This document shows positions 1-8,169 of a stretch of DNA of 35,067 nt, piece by piece (the first letter of the stretch is position 1; every line of letters starts with the position of its first letter). The translations under genes were made by a program, and so were the position numbers. The DNA comes from Acidobacteriota bacterium (lineage in GTDB: Bacteria > Acidobacteriota > Terriglobia > Acidiferrales > UBA7541), in the NCBI GenBank assembly GCA_013289825.1, contig JABCZF010000041.1, positions 1 through 35,067 on the forward strand. Reading direction: 5' to 3'. The notes beneath the pieces are model-generated. The model did no database searches. It had not been told where the DNA came from and saw nothing but the letters and a program-made list of their open reading frames with translations.

Positions 1-134
1 GCGGGCCAAGTCTTGGGCATTGTCTTGCTAGAATGAAGGACGTTTTTTGCCGCTGGACAGTTACAGCAAAATCCAAGTCACGGCATAGCAAGCTGCCGCA
101 CGGTGGGTAAGATGACGAGGCGCGGGATGGGACT

Positions 135-2273
135 ATGCTATCGTTACGGTTTCGAAAGTTGAGTTTCAAGGGATTGGTGCGCTTGGCGAAGCGAGCTGCC
201 AAAACGGGTTACGCACAGGAGAGCGGCACGGCCGAAGATGCCGTGGCGTTGCCGGAACGCGAGGGCGCGTCCTTTCCAGACGATAGGGCGGAAGCCCCGG
301 AGTCCGCTGTTTTCGAAACCGGGGAGCCGACGGATCTGCCGCCCAGACCGTCGATGCGGGATGTGTTTGGGCCGAGGGGCTTTCTCGAACGGTGCATGAT
401 TGGGGGGTACGAGCACCGCAGCGGCCAACTGGAAATGGCGGAGATGGTTGACGACGCGTTTCAAAAGCATCACCACGCGATTCTGGAGGCAGGCACGGGA
501 ACCGGGAAGACGCTCGGGTATCTGGTGCCGGCGATTTCCAGCGGGCGGCGCGTGGTGATTTCGACGGCTACGAAATCTTTGCAGGAGCAGCTTTATCAGA
601 AGGATATTCCTTTTTTGCAAAAGCACTTTGCGCCGAATCTGAAGGTGGCGGTGATGAAGGGGCGGTCGAATTTTTTGTGTATTGCCAAGATGAACCAGAT
701 GGCGGACCAGGCGGTTTTAAAGGGCATGGACGAGCTGGATGCCTTTCAGCAGATCAAACAGTGGGCGAAATTGACGGAGACAGGGGATCGCGCGGAACTG
801 ACTTTTTTGCCGGATGATTCCGATTTGTGGACGCGGCTGGATGCGCGGCGGGATACCTGTTCGGGGCAGAAGTGCCCTTCGTTTAATCCGTGTTTTGTGA
901 CCGGAATGCACCAGCGGGCCAAGGACGCCGACCTGATCATCGTGAATCACCACCTGTTTTTCGCAGACCTGGCGCTGAAGCAGGACGACTTTGGGAGCAT
1001 TTTGCCGGAATACTCGGCGGTGGTTTTCGATGAAGCGCACGAGATGGAAGATGTGGCCAGCGATTATTTTGGGCGGCAGATTTCAAACTTCCGGTTCGAG
1101 GAGTTGGCGCGCGACGCAGACCAGACTTTGCGGTTACTGCATCTGGGCACGCCTTCGCTTTTGCGGCGGACGCAGAGAATTCGCGAGAGAACCCGGGCGT
1201 TTTTTGAGAGGTTTCCGCCGCGCGACGGGCGCTATCCGTTTTCGAGGAATGAGAGAGAGGCATTTCTCGAGCAAAATCGCGAGGCTTACGATGATTTGGC
1301 GGGGTCGCTGAAGAAATTTGAGACCGAGTGCGCGGCTTTGACGCAGAAGCCGGAAGAACTTTTGCGGATTGCGCGGCGGAGCTTTGAGTTGCGGCAGGAG
1401 TTGTCGTTTCTGTTCGAATCGCACGAGCGGAATCTGGTGTATTGGTATGAGCGGCGGAATAAGGGAGTTTTTCTGGCGGCGACTCCCATTGACGTTAGTC
1501 AGATTCTGCGCGGGCGGCTTTTCGAGCAGTTCGATACCGTGGTTTTGACTTCGGCGACTTTGACGGTGGCGGGGCGGTTCGAATTCATTCGGCACCGGCT
1601 GGGTCTGGATCACGCGAAAGAGTGCGCGCTGCCTCCGGAGTTTGATTACGAGCGACAGGCCATGCTGTATTTGCCTCCGGGTATGCCGGATGTGCGCAAT
1701 CCCGCTTATCCCGCTAAGGCTGCGGACGAGATTGTGAATTTGCTGGAGACCAGCCAGGGGCGGGCGTTTTGTCTGTTTACCAGCTACTCGCAGATGAACG
1801 AATTATTTGAACGCGTGAGGACGCGCGTGCCGTTTCCGTTGCTTTTGCAAGGGACTTCGCCGCGGTCGGTTTTGCTCGAGCGATTCAAGAACACCCCGGG
1901 GGCCGTGCTTTTTGCTACGGCTAGCTTCTGGCAGGGCGTGGATGTGCCGGGCGAGCAGCTCTCTTGCGTGATTGTGGACCGCTTGCCGTTTGCGGTGCCT
2001 AGCGATCCGGTTGTTGCGGCGCGCGTGGCGGCACTACAGGAAGACGGGCGGAATCCGTTTGCGGAGTTTCAGGTGCCCCAGGCGGTTTTGGCCCTGAAGC
2101 AGGGGTTTGGGCGGTTGATCCGGACGAAGACGGATCGCGGGGTTTTGGCGCTGCTCGATAGCCGCATCTCGCGCATGGCGTATGGTAAGATTTTTTTGGA
2201 GTCTTTGCCGAAGTATAGGATGACCAATAGTTTGGCTGAAGTTTCGAGATTTCTGGGCAAGGGAAAGAATTAG
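135..2273 (+). CDS. dinG: DinG/YoaA-type ATP-dependent DNA helicase (XPD-like, Fe-S)
   Basis: Superfamily 2, XPD-like 5'-3' DNA helicase expected to unwind damage-associated or structured DNA in the cytoplasm. The 712 residues include Walker A (AGTGTGKT, residues 119-126), the DEAH box (299-302) and four cysteines (C182, C242, C247, C253) spaced like the Fe-S cluster of the XPD/DinG family. The C-terminal helicase lobe is recognisable from GVDVPGEQL and the following VDRLPF. Residues 1 to about 75 are poorly conserved and acidic, so a start nearer Met74 is possible; ATG 135 is kept because the frame is open and GATGGG lies just upstream. There is no N-terminal exonuclease domain, so it is not the Firmicute exonuclease-DinG fusion. 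DinG versus YoaA cannot be decided from sequence alone. Confidence 0.9.
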   Translation: MLSLRFRKLSFKGLVRLAKRAAKTGYAQESGTAEDAVALPEREGASFPDDRAEAPESAVFETGEPTDLPPRPSMRDVFGPRGFLERCMIGGYEHRSGQLEMAEMVDDAFQKHHHAILEAGTGTGKTLGYLVPAISSGRRVVISTATKSLQEQLYQKDIPFLQKHFAPNLKVAVMKGRSNFLCIAKMNQMADQAVLKGMDELDAFQQIKQWAKLTETGDRAELTFLPDDSDLWTRLDARRDTCSGQKCPSFNPCFVTGMHQRAKDADLIIVNHHLFFADLALKQDDFGSILPEYSAVVFDEAHEMEDVASDYFGRQISNFRFEELARDADQTLRLLHLGTPSLLRRTQRIRERTRAFFERFPPRDGRYPFSRNEREAFLEQNREAYDDLAGSLKKFETECAALTQKPEELLRIARRSFELRQELSFLFESHERNLVYWYERRNKGVFLAATPIDVSQILRGRLFEQFDTVVLTSATLTVAGRFEFIRHRLGLDHAKECALPPEFDYERQAMLYLPPGMPDVRNPAYPAKAADEIVNLLETSQGRAFCLFTSYSQMNELFERVRTRVPFPLLLQGTSPRSVLLERFKNTPGAVLFATASFWQGVDVPGEQLSCVIVDRLPFAVPSDPVVAARVAALQEDGRNPFAEFQVPQAVLALKQGFGRLIRTKTDRGVLALLDSRISRMAYGKIFLESLPKYRMTNSLAEVSRFLGKGKN

Positions 2274-2330
2274 AAGAAATATTTAGAGAGTTTTGAGGGA
2301 GCACCGAGGACCGCAAGAAAACAGGGGAAT

Positions 2331-2711
2331 ATGTTTCAGGTCAGCGTGGAAGAGACGTTTTCGGCAGGGCATGCGCTTCGCGGATACAAGGGGAAATGCG
2401 AGAACGTGCATGGGCATAATTACCGCGTGCGCGTTACGCTCGAAGGGCCGCAGCTTGATGCCATTGGGTTGCTCGTGGATTTCACCCGGTTGAAACAGAT
2501 TATTCGGGAGATTATGGGCCGGTTGGATCACCAGTTTGTGAATGATCTGGAGCCGTTTAAGACCGTGAATCCTTCGGCGGAAAATATGGCGAAGTATTTT
2601 TATGATGAGGTGGCGCGGAAGTTGGCTGATTTGCCGCCGGGGGCGCACATTACGGATGTGGTTTTGTGGGAGACGGATACCAGCCGGGCGCAGTACCGGC
2701 CGGGCAGCTGA
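2331..2711 (+). CDS. queD: QueD, 6-carboxy-5,6,7,8-tetrahydropterin synthase
   Basis: Converts 7,8-dihydroneopterin triphosphate to 6-carboxy-tetrahydropterin, the second step of queuosine/preQ0 synthesis. The 126 residues match the usual family length. Zinc ligands are H14 (SAGHAL) and H27/H29 (VHGHN). The catalytic Cys is C23 (KCENVHGH), the catalytic His is H67 (RLDHQF), and the pterin-anchoring Glu is E114 (LWETD). It starts 57 nt after the helicase gene and precedes a small membrane gene and queE on the same strand, so a que transcript is likely. The QueD assignment over eukaryotic-type PTPS rests on the CxxxHGH motif and the queE/queC neighbours. Confidence 0.95.
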   Translation: MFQVSVEETFSAGHALRGYKGKCENVHGHNYRVRVTLEGPQLDAIGLLVDFTRLKQIIREIMGRLDHQFVNDLEPFKTVNPSAENMAKYFYDEVARKLADLPPGAHITDVVLWETDTSRAQYRPGS

Positions 2712-2734
2712 CGAATTGCGAGACGGGTGAAACT

Positions 2735-2923
2735 ATGAATCGCGGTTTCCTTATCATTCTGGTTCCGGCGGCGCTGGTGGCCATCGGATACCTGGTGGTG
2801 TTCCGCTACATCGGAGTTTCGCCCGCCTATTGGAGGCTGATCCTGCCGGTGGTGCTCTTTGCGGTGGCCATGTGGTGGCTAGCGCGCAGGACGGCGCGGA
2901 AGACCGGCTCTAGCGCGCCGTAA
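2735..2923 (+). CDS. Small two-span membrane protein, unknown function
   Basis: A 62-residue protein with two predicted transmembrane segments (about residues 4-24 and 34-52), a short polar turn between them (RYIGVSPAYWR) and a basic C-terminal tail (RRTARKTGSS). I do not recognise a family. ATG 2735 is preferred over a longer in-frame reading from 2666 because the longer form would overlap queD and add a polar leader before the hydrophobic start. It lies 23 nt after queD and 58 nt before queE, so it is probably cotranscribed with them, but nothing links it functionally to queuosine. Confidence 0.6.
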   Translation: MNRGFLIILVPAALVAIGYLVVFRYIGVSPAYWRLILPVVLFAVAMWWLARRTARKTGSSAP

Positions 2924-2981
2924 TACCAGCAAGACAGCGAGACACCAGGAACCAGGCGGCCCGTCCGAGCGCAACTAAATC

Positions 2982-3677
2982 ATGTTCGTCACAGAAATAT
3001 TCAAATCGATTCAGGGAGAAGGCACGCGCGCGGGTTTGCCTTGCATTTTTGTGCGTTTGACGGGGTGCAATTTGCGCTGCACGTGGTGCGACACGGCTTA
3101 CGCGTTTCACGGCGGGACGAAGATGGGTGTGGAGGAGGTGCTGGCGCGCGTGGATGAGCTTGCCGGCCGCGGCGATGGATTGTCTGGCGCGCGGGCTCGC
3201 GTACCTTTGGTGGAATTGACCGGCGGAGAGCCGCTTTTGCAGGAAGAGGTTTATCCGTTGGCGGAGAAACTGATTGGTGCGGGATATACGGTGATGATTG
3301 AGACGAGCGGCGAGCGTTTTGCCGGGCGGCTCCCGGGGGAGGTCATCAAGATTGTGGATGTGAAGTGTCCAGACTCGGGCGAGGCGGATACCTTTGAGAT
3401 GCGCAATCTTGCGGTGCTGGACGCCAAGGACGAGGTGAAGTTTGTGCTTATGACGCGGCGCGACTATGAATTTGCCCGGGAGTTTACCGAGCGGCATCGG
3501 CTGGCGGAACGCGTGAGGCAGGTTTTGTTTTCGCCGGTGTTTGATGATCCGGCGGGGAAGTGGCAAGGGCTGGAGCCGCGCACGCTGGTGGAGTGGATCC
3601 TTGCGGATGGTTTGCCGGTGCGGCTGGGATTGCAGTTGCACAAGTTCGTTTGGGACCCGGCGACCAAGGGAGTCTAG
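2982..3677 (+). CDS. queE: QueE, 7-carboxy-7-deazaguanine synthase (radical SAM)
   Basis: Radical SAM enzyme that rearranges 6-carboxy-tetrahydropterin to 7-carboxy-7-deazaguanine, the step after QueD. The 231 residues begin with the QueE hallmark FKSIQGEGTRAG. The 4Fe-4S triad follows in a Cx3Cx2C arrangement (C29, C33, C36 in TGCNLRCTWCDT), and the SAM-binding TGGEPLLQ comes later. Length is normal for the family. It ends 27 nt before the convergently read SHOCT-like gene, so the que cluster is interrupted and continues with queC at 4698. Confidence 0.95.
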   Translation: MFVTEIFKSIQGEGTRAGLPCIFVRLTGCNLRCTWCDTAYAFHGGTKMGVEEVLARVDELAGRGDGLSGARARVPLVELTGGEPLLQEEVYPLAEKLIGAGYTVMIETSGERFAGRLPGEVIKIVDVKCPDSGEADTFEMRNLAVLDAKDEVKFVLMTRRDYEFAREFTERHRLAERVRQVLFSPVFDDPAGKWQGLEPRTLVEWILADGLPVRLGLQLHKFVWDPATKGV

Positions 3678-3704
3678 TCAAACGGAGTCTAGGAAACCGC
3701 CCGG

Positions 3705-4121
3705 CTATTCGCAGAAGATCTTAACTTTCTTCCCGCCGACCTTCTCTACGTCAACATTCAGTTCGCGAATCGCCTGGCCCAGATCATCGCAAGTCAGTGT
3801 GGTGAACGATCCCGCGTTTATGCCGTATTCCGCGAGCCGTTCGTGCACGTGTTTCGGCATGATGGCGAGAAGGCCTCTTCCGGAGCCGACCAAGGAGAGA
3901 GGCACTCGCATGTTTACCTGCTCGCGGCCGGGTTGATCGACGACAATGCGCAGATATTTTGGTTTGGCGTTGCCCTGCTGCGCGGGGGCTGGCGGTTTTT
4001 CGGCGCCGGCCGTTGCGTTCGAAGCGTTGCCGCTCAACTTATCGAGCAGTCTTTCGGCTTCGTCAGGAGTGATTTTTCCTGCGGCTAACATCTCCAAGAC
4101 TTTCTTTCTCTCTTCCGACAT
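3705..4121 (-). CDS. SHOCT-like domain protein (YvlB/DUF4097-associated type)
   Basis: A 138-residue cytoplasmic protein. Residues 1-31 form the SHOCT-like helical hairpin (LEMLAAGKITPDEAERLLDK), which in YvlB-type proteins precedes beta-rich domains. After an Ala/Pro linker (about 32-52) comes a compact domain starting YLRIVVDQPGREQVNMRVPL and ending in KVKIFCE. A Shine-Dalgarno AAGGAG lies about 9 nt before the ATG. It is read 25 nt downstream of the DUF2089 gene, and the two share the same short helical module, so they probably form an operon and may interact. No catalytic residues are visible; a regulatory or envelope-stress role is inference from related proteins. Confidence 0.75.
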   Translation of the reverse strand: MSEERKKVLEMLAAGKITPDEAERLLDKLSGNASNATAGAEKPPAPAQQGNAKPKYLRIVVDQPGREQVNMRVPLSLVGSGRGLLAIMPKHVHERLAEYGINAGSFTTLTCDDLGQAIRELNVDVEKVGGKKVKIFCE

Positions 4122-4146
4122 GGCGACGGTCTCCTTTCAGGATTGC

Positions 4147-4497
4147 TCAACTTAGCTTATCTAGGGCTTCTTCGACGGTCAGTTCTCCGCGGGACAATTG
4201 CTCCAAGACGTAGAGATTCGGCGAAGGGCTCTGGAAATTTTTGTCGAGGGCGGAGGCGATGGCGTTGAGACGGTTCTTTACGGTGGGATAGCTAATGCCG
4301 AAAATGCCTTCCATTTTTTTCAACGAGCCGTGATGGTGGACAAAGGCGATAACAAACGCTTGATCGTCGGGGTCGAGTTTCCCGAGCGGAGAAACTTCGA
4401 AGTCGCCGTCAAGAGTAAGGTTGCAGGTGGGGCAGGCCAGGCGGGTGACGCTTAATGGTGCTTTGCAATCGGGGCAGAGGGCTTTGGAAATGTCCAT
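4147..4497 (-). CDS. DUF2089 family protein: zinc ribbon, HTH-like core, SHOCT-like tail
   Basis: About 116 residues from the chosen start. A zinc ribbon (CPDC...CPTC) is followed by a helix-turn-helix-like segment (MEGIFGISYPTVKNRLNAI) and a C-terminal SHOCT-like helix (LEQLSRGELTVEEALDKL). DUF2089 proteins are putative DNA-binding regulators. I chose ATG 4497 because the sigma-70 promoter at 4520-4548 would start the transcript near 4513, just downstream of the ATG at 4518, which excludes that ATG and the TTG at 4548. The resulting leader is about 16 nt and contains TGGGAT as a weak ribosome site. It heads the unit with the SHOCT-like gene. Confidence 0.8.
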   Translation of the reverse strand: MDISKALCPDCKAPLSVTRLACPTCNLTLDGDFEVSPLGKLDPDDQAFVIAFVHHHGSLKKMEGIFGISYPTVKNRLNAIASALDKNFQSPSPNLYVLEQLSRGELTVEEALDKLS

Positions 4498-4519
4498 CAG
4501 CGTATCCCAGAACGTCATA

Positions 4520-4548
4520 ATATTAGTACCAGAAATTAATAAAATCAA
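4520..4548 (-). promoter_or_regulatory. Sigma-70 promoter of the DUF2089/SHOCT-like unit
   Basis: On the minus strand a -35 box TTGATT (4548-4543) and a -10 box TAATAT (4525-4520) are separated by exactly 17 nt of AT-rich sequence. The predicted start is near 4513. The match is close to consensus and stands out in a GC-rich window. Confidence 0.6.
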
Positions 4549-4683
4549 GTCTGAGATTAAGATTATTTATTTTTGTGAGTCGGCTCATTCGTTTTGCCAA
4601 ATCGTCTCAGGCGATAAAAACCGTTCCTCTCCGGCTGGTGCCTTGTGCCGCGCTGACGAAAAACCTTAATTTGTGGGTCGAGT

Positions 4684-4689
4684 TATAAT
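4684..4689 (+). promoter_or_regulatory. Perfect -10 hexamer just upstream of queC
   Basis: TATAAT lies 9 nt before the queC ATG (4698), so transcription from it would begin within a few nt of the start codon and give a leaderless or nearly leaderless mRNA. No convincing -35 is found at 16-18 nt spacing, which limits confidence. Confidence 0.3.
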
Positions 4690-4697
4690 GGACCGAG

Positions 4698-5429
4698 ATG
4701 GGCGCTAATTCCGAAACGTCGAAAGCGGTGGTGCTTCTTAGCGGAGGGATGGACTCGTGTGTCTCGGCGGCGATGGCGCGCGAGCGGCATGGCGCGGGGA
4801 ACATGGCCTTGCTGCATGCCGGTTATGGGCAACGGACCGAGGAACGGGAACGACGGGCGTTTGAGGAGATTGCGGACTTCTATACTGTGAGCCCGGACCG
4901 GCGGTTGGTTGTGCAGCTCGATCATTTTCGGGCCATTGGCGGGTCGGCGCTTACGGATGCGAAAATCGCGGTGCCAGAAAATGAATGGGGCGCGGCCGGG
5001 CCGCAGGGGAGTTCCATTCCGGTGACCTATGTGCCGTTTCGCAATGCGCATTTTCTTTCCGTGGCGGTGAGCTGGGCGGAAGCCATTGGCGCGGAGGCGG
5101 TTTACATTGGGGCCGTAGCGGAGGATAGTTCCGGGTATCCCGATTGCCGCGCGGAGTATTACCAGGTTTTCCAGGAGTTGGTGCGCGTGGGAACGCGGCC
5201 GGAGACGCACATCGAAATCCGGACGCCGGTGATTGCGCTGACTAAAAGCGAGATTATCCGGCGCGGAATCGAGCTTGGCGCGCCGTTGCATTTGACGTGG
5301 TCGTGTTATCAGAACGAAGACAGGGCTTGTGGAGTGTGCGACAGTTGTTTGCTGCGGCTTGCGGCGTTTCGGGAGGCCCGCGTGACGGATCCCATACCTT
5401 ACCGGGTGGCGGTCAGCGCCCACTCGTAA
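4698..5429 (+). CDS. queC: QueC, 7-cyano-7-deazaguanine (preQ0) synthase
   Basis: ATP-dependent enzyme converting 7-carboxy-7-deazaguanine plus ammonia to preQ0. The 243 residues carry the PP-loop SGGMDS (15-20) and a C-terminal zinc site of four cysteines (C203, C211, C214, C217 in SCYQNED...CGVCDSC). Length is typical. It sits about 1 kb from queE with a convergent regulatory pair between them, so it is transcribed separately, perhaps from the TATAAT at 4684. With queD and queE it covers three steps of preQ0 synthesis. Confidence 0.95.
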   Translation: MGANSETSKAVVLLSGGMDSCVSAAMARERHGAGNMALLHAGYGQRTEERERRAFEEIADFYTVSPDRRLVVQLDHFRAIGGSALTDAKIAVPENEWGAAGPQGSSIPVTYVPFRNAHFLSVAVSWAEAIGAEAVYIGAVAEDSSGYPDCRAEYYQVFQELVRVGTRPETHIEIRTPVIALTKSEIIRRGIELGAPLHLTWSCYQNEDRACGVCDSCLLRLAAFREARVTDPIPYRVAVSAHS

Positions 5430-5518
5430 GACTTGGAATTGGGCTAGGATTGAGGATAATAGGGCCATCCCGCCAGCCAGGCCGGGCCGGGTACGCCTCG
5501 GCAAAAGGAGAAAAAAGC

Positions 5519-6676
5519 ATGAAGAGACTTGGGAAGTCCATGTGGCTTGCTGTACTGCTTGCTGGCGCGCTAGTGACTGTTGTTTCGCCGCGTGCGGCCG
5601 CACAGAACGGATCCATCGTCGGCACGATCTTGGATGTAAATGGAAAGCCGTGGTTTGGGCTCAACGTCCAGGCCGTGAGCGATCAAGGCGCGAAGCTGGA
5701 TTCGAAGACGGACGCGGAAGGAAAGTTTGCCATCCGCAATCTTCGTCCAGGGGTGTACACGTTGACGATTACGACCTTTCCGCCCCCGAACGATAAGCAA
5801 CCTCCTGTCGCGATGGGGCAGCTGAAAGTTACCAGCGGGGAAGAAGCCAAAGCGCCGGACATGAACTTTAAGGACATGATGGCGAAGGCCGGCACCGAAG
5901 CGCAGGAGAAAGTCAAAAAGCAGGATGAGGAGAAGCAAAAATTTGAGGGCATGAAGGCGCACTTTAGCGCGGGGAGCACATTTCTCGACCAGGAGCGCAA
6001 GGCCAGAGACGATCTGGCGAAGGCTACTCCCGATCAGCGGGATGCGTTGAAACAAAACCTCAAGGATCTGTCCGACAAGGCGTCTACCGAATTCCAGGCC
6101 GCACAAAAGGCGGCTTCGGAAAAGGACCCGAATCAGCATTTGCTGTGGGCGAAGCTGGGAGAATCGTATGACCTGGCGGGCCGTAACGACGAAGCGGCGC
6201 AAGCTTACCAGCAGGCCGTCGCGGCCAAGCCCGACGATCCCGGCTACTACAATAATCTCGGCAACGTACTGGCGCGCGGGGGCAAGATTGATGAAGCCCG
6301 CGCGGCGTACACCAAGAGCGCGGAGCTGGACCCCACGAAAGCGGCCACCGCATGGCGGAACTTCGGAATCAGTTTGTATAACGCGAACCGCGGAGGCGAT
6401 GCCATCGAGCCCCTGCAGAAATCCGCGGAGCTCGATCCGAAGAGCGCGCAGACCTGGTATCTGCTGGGGGCCTGCCTGATCTATAAAATGACGGTGAAAA
6501 AAGTCGGGGATAAGGATGTGCCGGAGTTCGCGCCGGGGACCATCGAGGCTTATCAGAAAGCGGTGGACCTCGATCCCAACGGGCCCTTCGGTCAGCAGGC
6601 CAAGGAGGGGCTGGCCCAATTGCAGCAAATGGCTCCGGGCATCGACATCCGAGTGACAAAGAAAAAGAAGTCCTGA
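5519..6676 (+). CDS. Secreted carboxypeptidase-regulatory-like and TPR protein
   Basis: A 385-residue exported protein. It has a signal peptide (residues 1-28, likely cut after RAAA before QNGS) and a carboxypeptidase-regulatory-like beta sandwich (about 32-95, with DAEGKFAIRNLRPGVYTL). A Lys/Glu-rich helical segment follows (about 118-205), then about four TPR units (210-375) with the classic YNNLGNVLARGGKIDEA pattern, and a basic KKKKS tail. The start is fixed by AAGGAG at 5505-5510, 8 nt before ATG 5519; a longer reading from 5297 overlaps queC and is rejected. It probably mediates periplasmic protein-protein contacts. A strong intrinsic terminator closes the transcript. No enzymatic motif is visible. 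Confidence 0.85.
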   Translation: MKRLGKSMWLAVLLAGALVTVVSPRAAAQNGSIVGTILDVNGKPWFGLNVQAVSDQGAKLDSKTDAEGKFAIRNLRPGVYTLTITTFPPPNDKQPPVAMGQLKVTSGEEAKAPDMNFKDMMAKAGTEAQEKVKKQDEEKQKFEGMKAHFSAGSTFLDQERKARDDLAKATPDQRDALKQNLKDLSDKASTEFQAAQKAASEKDPNQHLLWAKLGESYDLAGRNDEAAQAYQQAVAAKPDDPGYYNNLGNVLARGGKIDEARAAYTKSAELDPTKAATAWRNFGISLYNANRGGDAIEPLQKSAELDPKSAQTWYLLGACLIYKMTVKKVGDKDVPEFAPGTIEAYQKAVDLDPNGPFGQQAKEGLAQLQQMAPGIDIRVTKKKKS

Positions 6677-6699
6677 GCGTTTTCGCGGTGTGATTTATC

Positions 6700-6734
6700 G
6701 GGCCGGTTCCGCTTTAGGGGACCGGCCCTTTTTT
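6700..6734 (+). terminator. Intrinsic terminator after the TPR gene
   Basis: An 11-bp GC-rich stem (GGGCCGGTTCC, 6700-6710, pairing with GGGACCGGCCC, 6718-6728, one G-U pair) closes a 7-nt loop and is followed directly by six T residues. Confidence 0.9.
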
Positions 6735-6858
6735 CGCTTGGCTACGCGGGATACGCAGGCATATCGGGGATGGAAAGCCAAAAACCAGGAATGAAGAAGG
6801 AAACAGCCGCACGATTGCTTAACAAAGACTCAAGAGTCATGATGTTTCGGTTCGAGAC

Positions 6859-7863
6859 ATGGCCTGGCTCCCGAGAGGTAGAATCGCCTTGCGGCGCAAC
6901 TGCTTAGCTTTGATTCTGATTCTGCTGGTACGACCCCCGTCGTGGTCCCAAGAAGCCACCGCCGTCGGGCTGAAGGGGCCGGTCCACACAGTTCTCACCG
7001 AAGAGTTCATCGATGAAAGCGGCGCGTCCCAGCAATCACGCGGCTCTACTTTTGAAGTCTACGACCGCCAGGGATACCAGCTCGAATCTTACCGCTACAA
7101 GCCTGACGGTTCACTGTGGGCACACACAATTATTAGCCGGAACGGAGAGCAGGTATTTAAATCGCAGACGACAGGCACTGCTCCCTTCGAGACTTTTTCT
7201 GAACAAAACGTTTTCGATGCGGACGGTAAGGTCATCGGAACAGACACATACAATGCCGATGGCGTGTTAACCAAAAAATCTACCAATGAATTCTTGGAGA
7301 AGCGGACCGAATCAACCACGTATCGCTCTACGGAGAGTAACGGCGACGGGACAGAGAACACCAGGGAGGTTATCGAGAGCAGCGACCCCAAGACCGGGAT
7401 AACCCATCAAATTGCAACGAGGAACGGGAAATCTGATACCGACTGGGTCATAGAGAGAGATGGGAAAGGGGCCCCAGCAAAGGACAAGATTGTATATGCG
7501 GATGGTTCGTTTAACGAGCGCGAACGCCAGTCAGACGGGACCACCGTCGATCATGGATACTCCACATCAACAAAAAGTCACACCTATCAAACCAACGACG
7601 AGCGCGGCCATTTGACTGAGTTGATTCAGGAATCGGATTCAGGCTACATCCGTTGTACTTATTCTTTCGACAAGACCGGGCGGCCTACCGGCCAGATTAA
7701 CTATGACGCCAACGGAAAGATGCTCAGCAAGTCTACAATTGAATATCGGAACGACGTATCAGGAAACTGGACCGAGGAAAAAATAATAATTTGGGACCCC
7801 ATGAGCGAGCCCATGAAGCAAGAGACCGTGGTCACTAGCTTGCGCACCATAATCTACTACTAG
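6859..7863 (+). CDS. Secreted YD/RHS-repeat-like protein, unknown function
   Basis: A 334-residue protein with an N-terminal basic stretch and a hydrophobic signal sequence (about residues 12-30, ending SWSQEA). The rest is beta-rich with repeated short motifs resembling YD/RHS repeats (YKPDGSLW, FDADGKVIGTDTYNADG, SFDKTGRPTGQINYDANG). It lacks the RHS core-terminal processing motif and a variable toxin tip, and it is far shorter than true RHS toxins, so it is more likely a cell-surface or periplasmic repeat protein. No obvious ribosome site precedes ATG 6859. It stands alone between the terminator at 6734 and the following gap. Confidence 0.7.
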   Translation: MAWLPRGRIALRRNCLALILILLVRPPSWSQEATAVGLKGPVHTVLTEEFIDESGASQQSRGSTFEVYDRQGYQLESYRYKPDGSLWAHTIISRNGEQVFKSQTTGTAPFETFSEQNVFDADGKVIGTDTYNADGVLTKKSTNEFLEKRTESTTYRSTESNGDGTENTREVIESSDPKTGITHQIATRNGKSDTDWVIERDGKGAPAKDKIVYADGSFNERERQSDGTTVDHGYSTSTKSHTYQTNDERGHLTELIQESDSGYIRCTYSFDKTGRPTGQINYDANGKMLSKSTIEYRNDVSGNWTEEKIIIWDPMSEPMKQETVVTSLRTIIYY

Positions 7864-7977
7864 TCTTTTCAATGCAGACTCCGTGGAGTATTTCGGGCTA
7901 GACAAGTTGGGGAAGCTGAAGTTGGTTGTGACGGGACGAGGGTCAAGCTTTGCCGGAGGTCGCCAGAGAATTGTGCA

Positions 7978-8169
7978 ATGAAAACGACTGCCGCGAGCAA
8001 CCATGCCGGGAAGATAAGCCAGGGTGCGTTGGAAGATTGGCGGAAAATGATCTGTTTCCTTGGACGAGAAACCGTAGATGCAATGATGACTAGCACCAGC
8101 GAATCGGAAGTTCGCAGCCGGCGCGCAGAAATCGCCGAGGCCGGTAGGATATCCACAAGGCAACTATGA
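7978..8169 (+). CDS. Possible small ORF coupled to the nucleotidyltransferase gene
   Basis: A 63-codon frame ending in TGA 8167-8169 overlaps the next ATG (8166) as ATGA, a common translational-coupling arrangement. The peptide is polar and I recognise no family. No good ribosome site is found near ATG 7978. The 302-base stretch 7864-8165 shows nothing else I can support beyond a weak open fragment just after 7863. It could be chance. Confidence 0.25.
   Translation: MKTTAASNHAGKISQGALEDWRKMICFLGRETVDAMMTSTSESEVRSRRAEIAEAGRISTRQL

Noticed and set aside
2910..3641. 243-codon minus-strand frame under queE
   Set aside because: His/Arg/Pro-rich shadow of an unambiguous queE.
5570..6628. 352-codon minus-strand frame under the TPR gene
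   Set aside because: Arg/Leu-rich shadow of a clearly coding plus-strand gene with signal peptide, ribosome site and TPR motifs.
6859..7863. RHS polymorphic toxin
   Set aside because: Too short, with no RHS core processing motif and no variable toxin tip; only YD-like short repeats.
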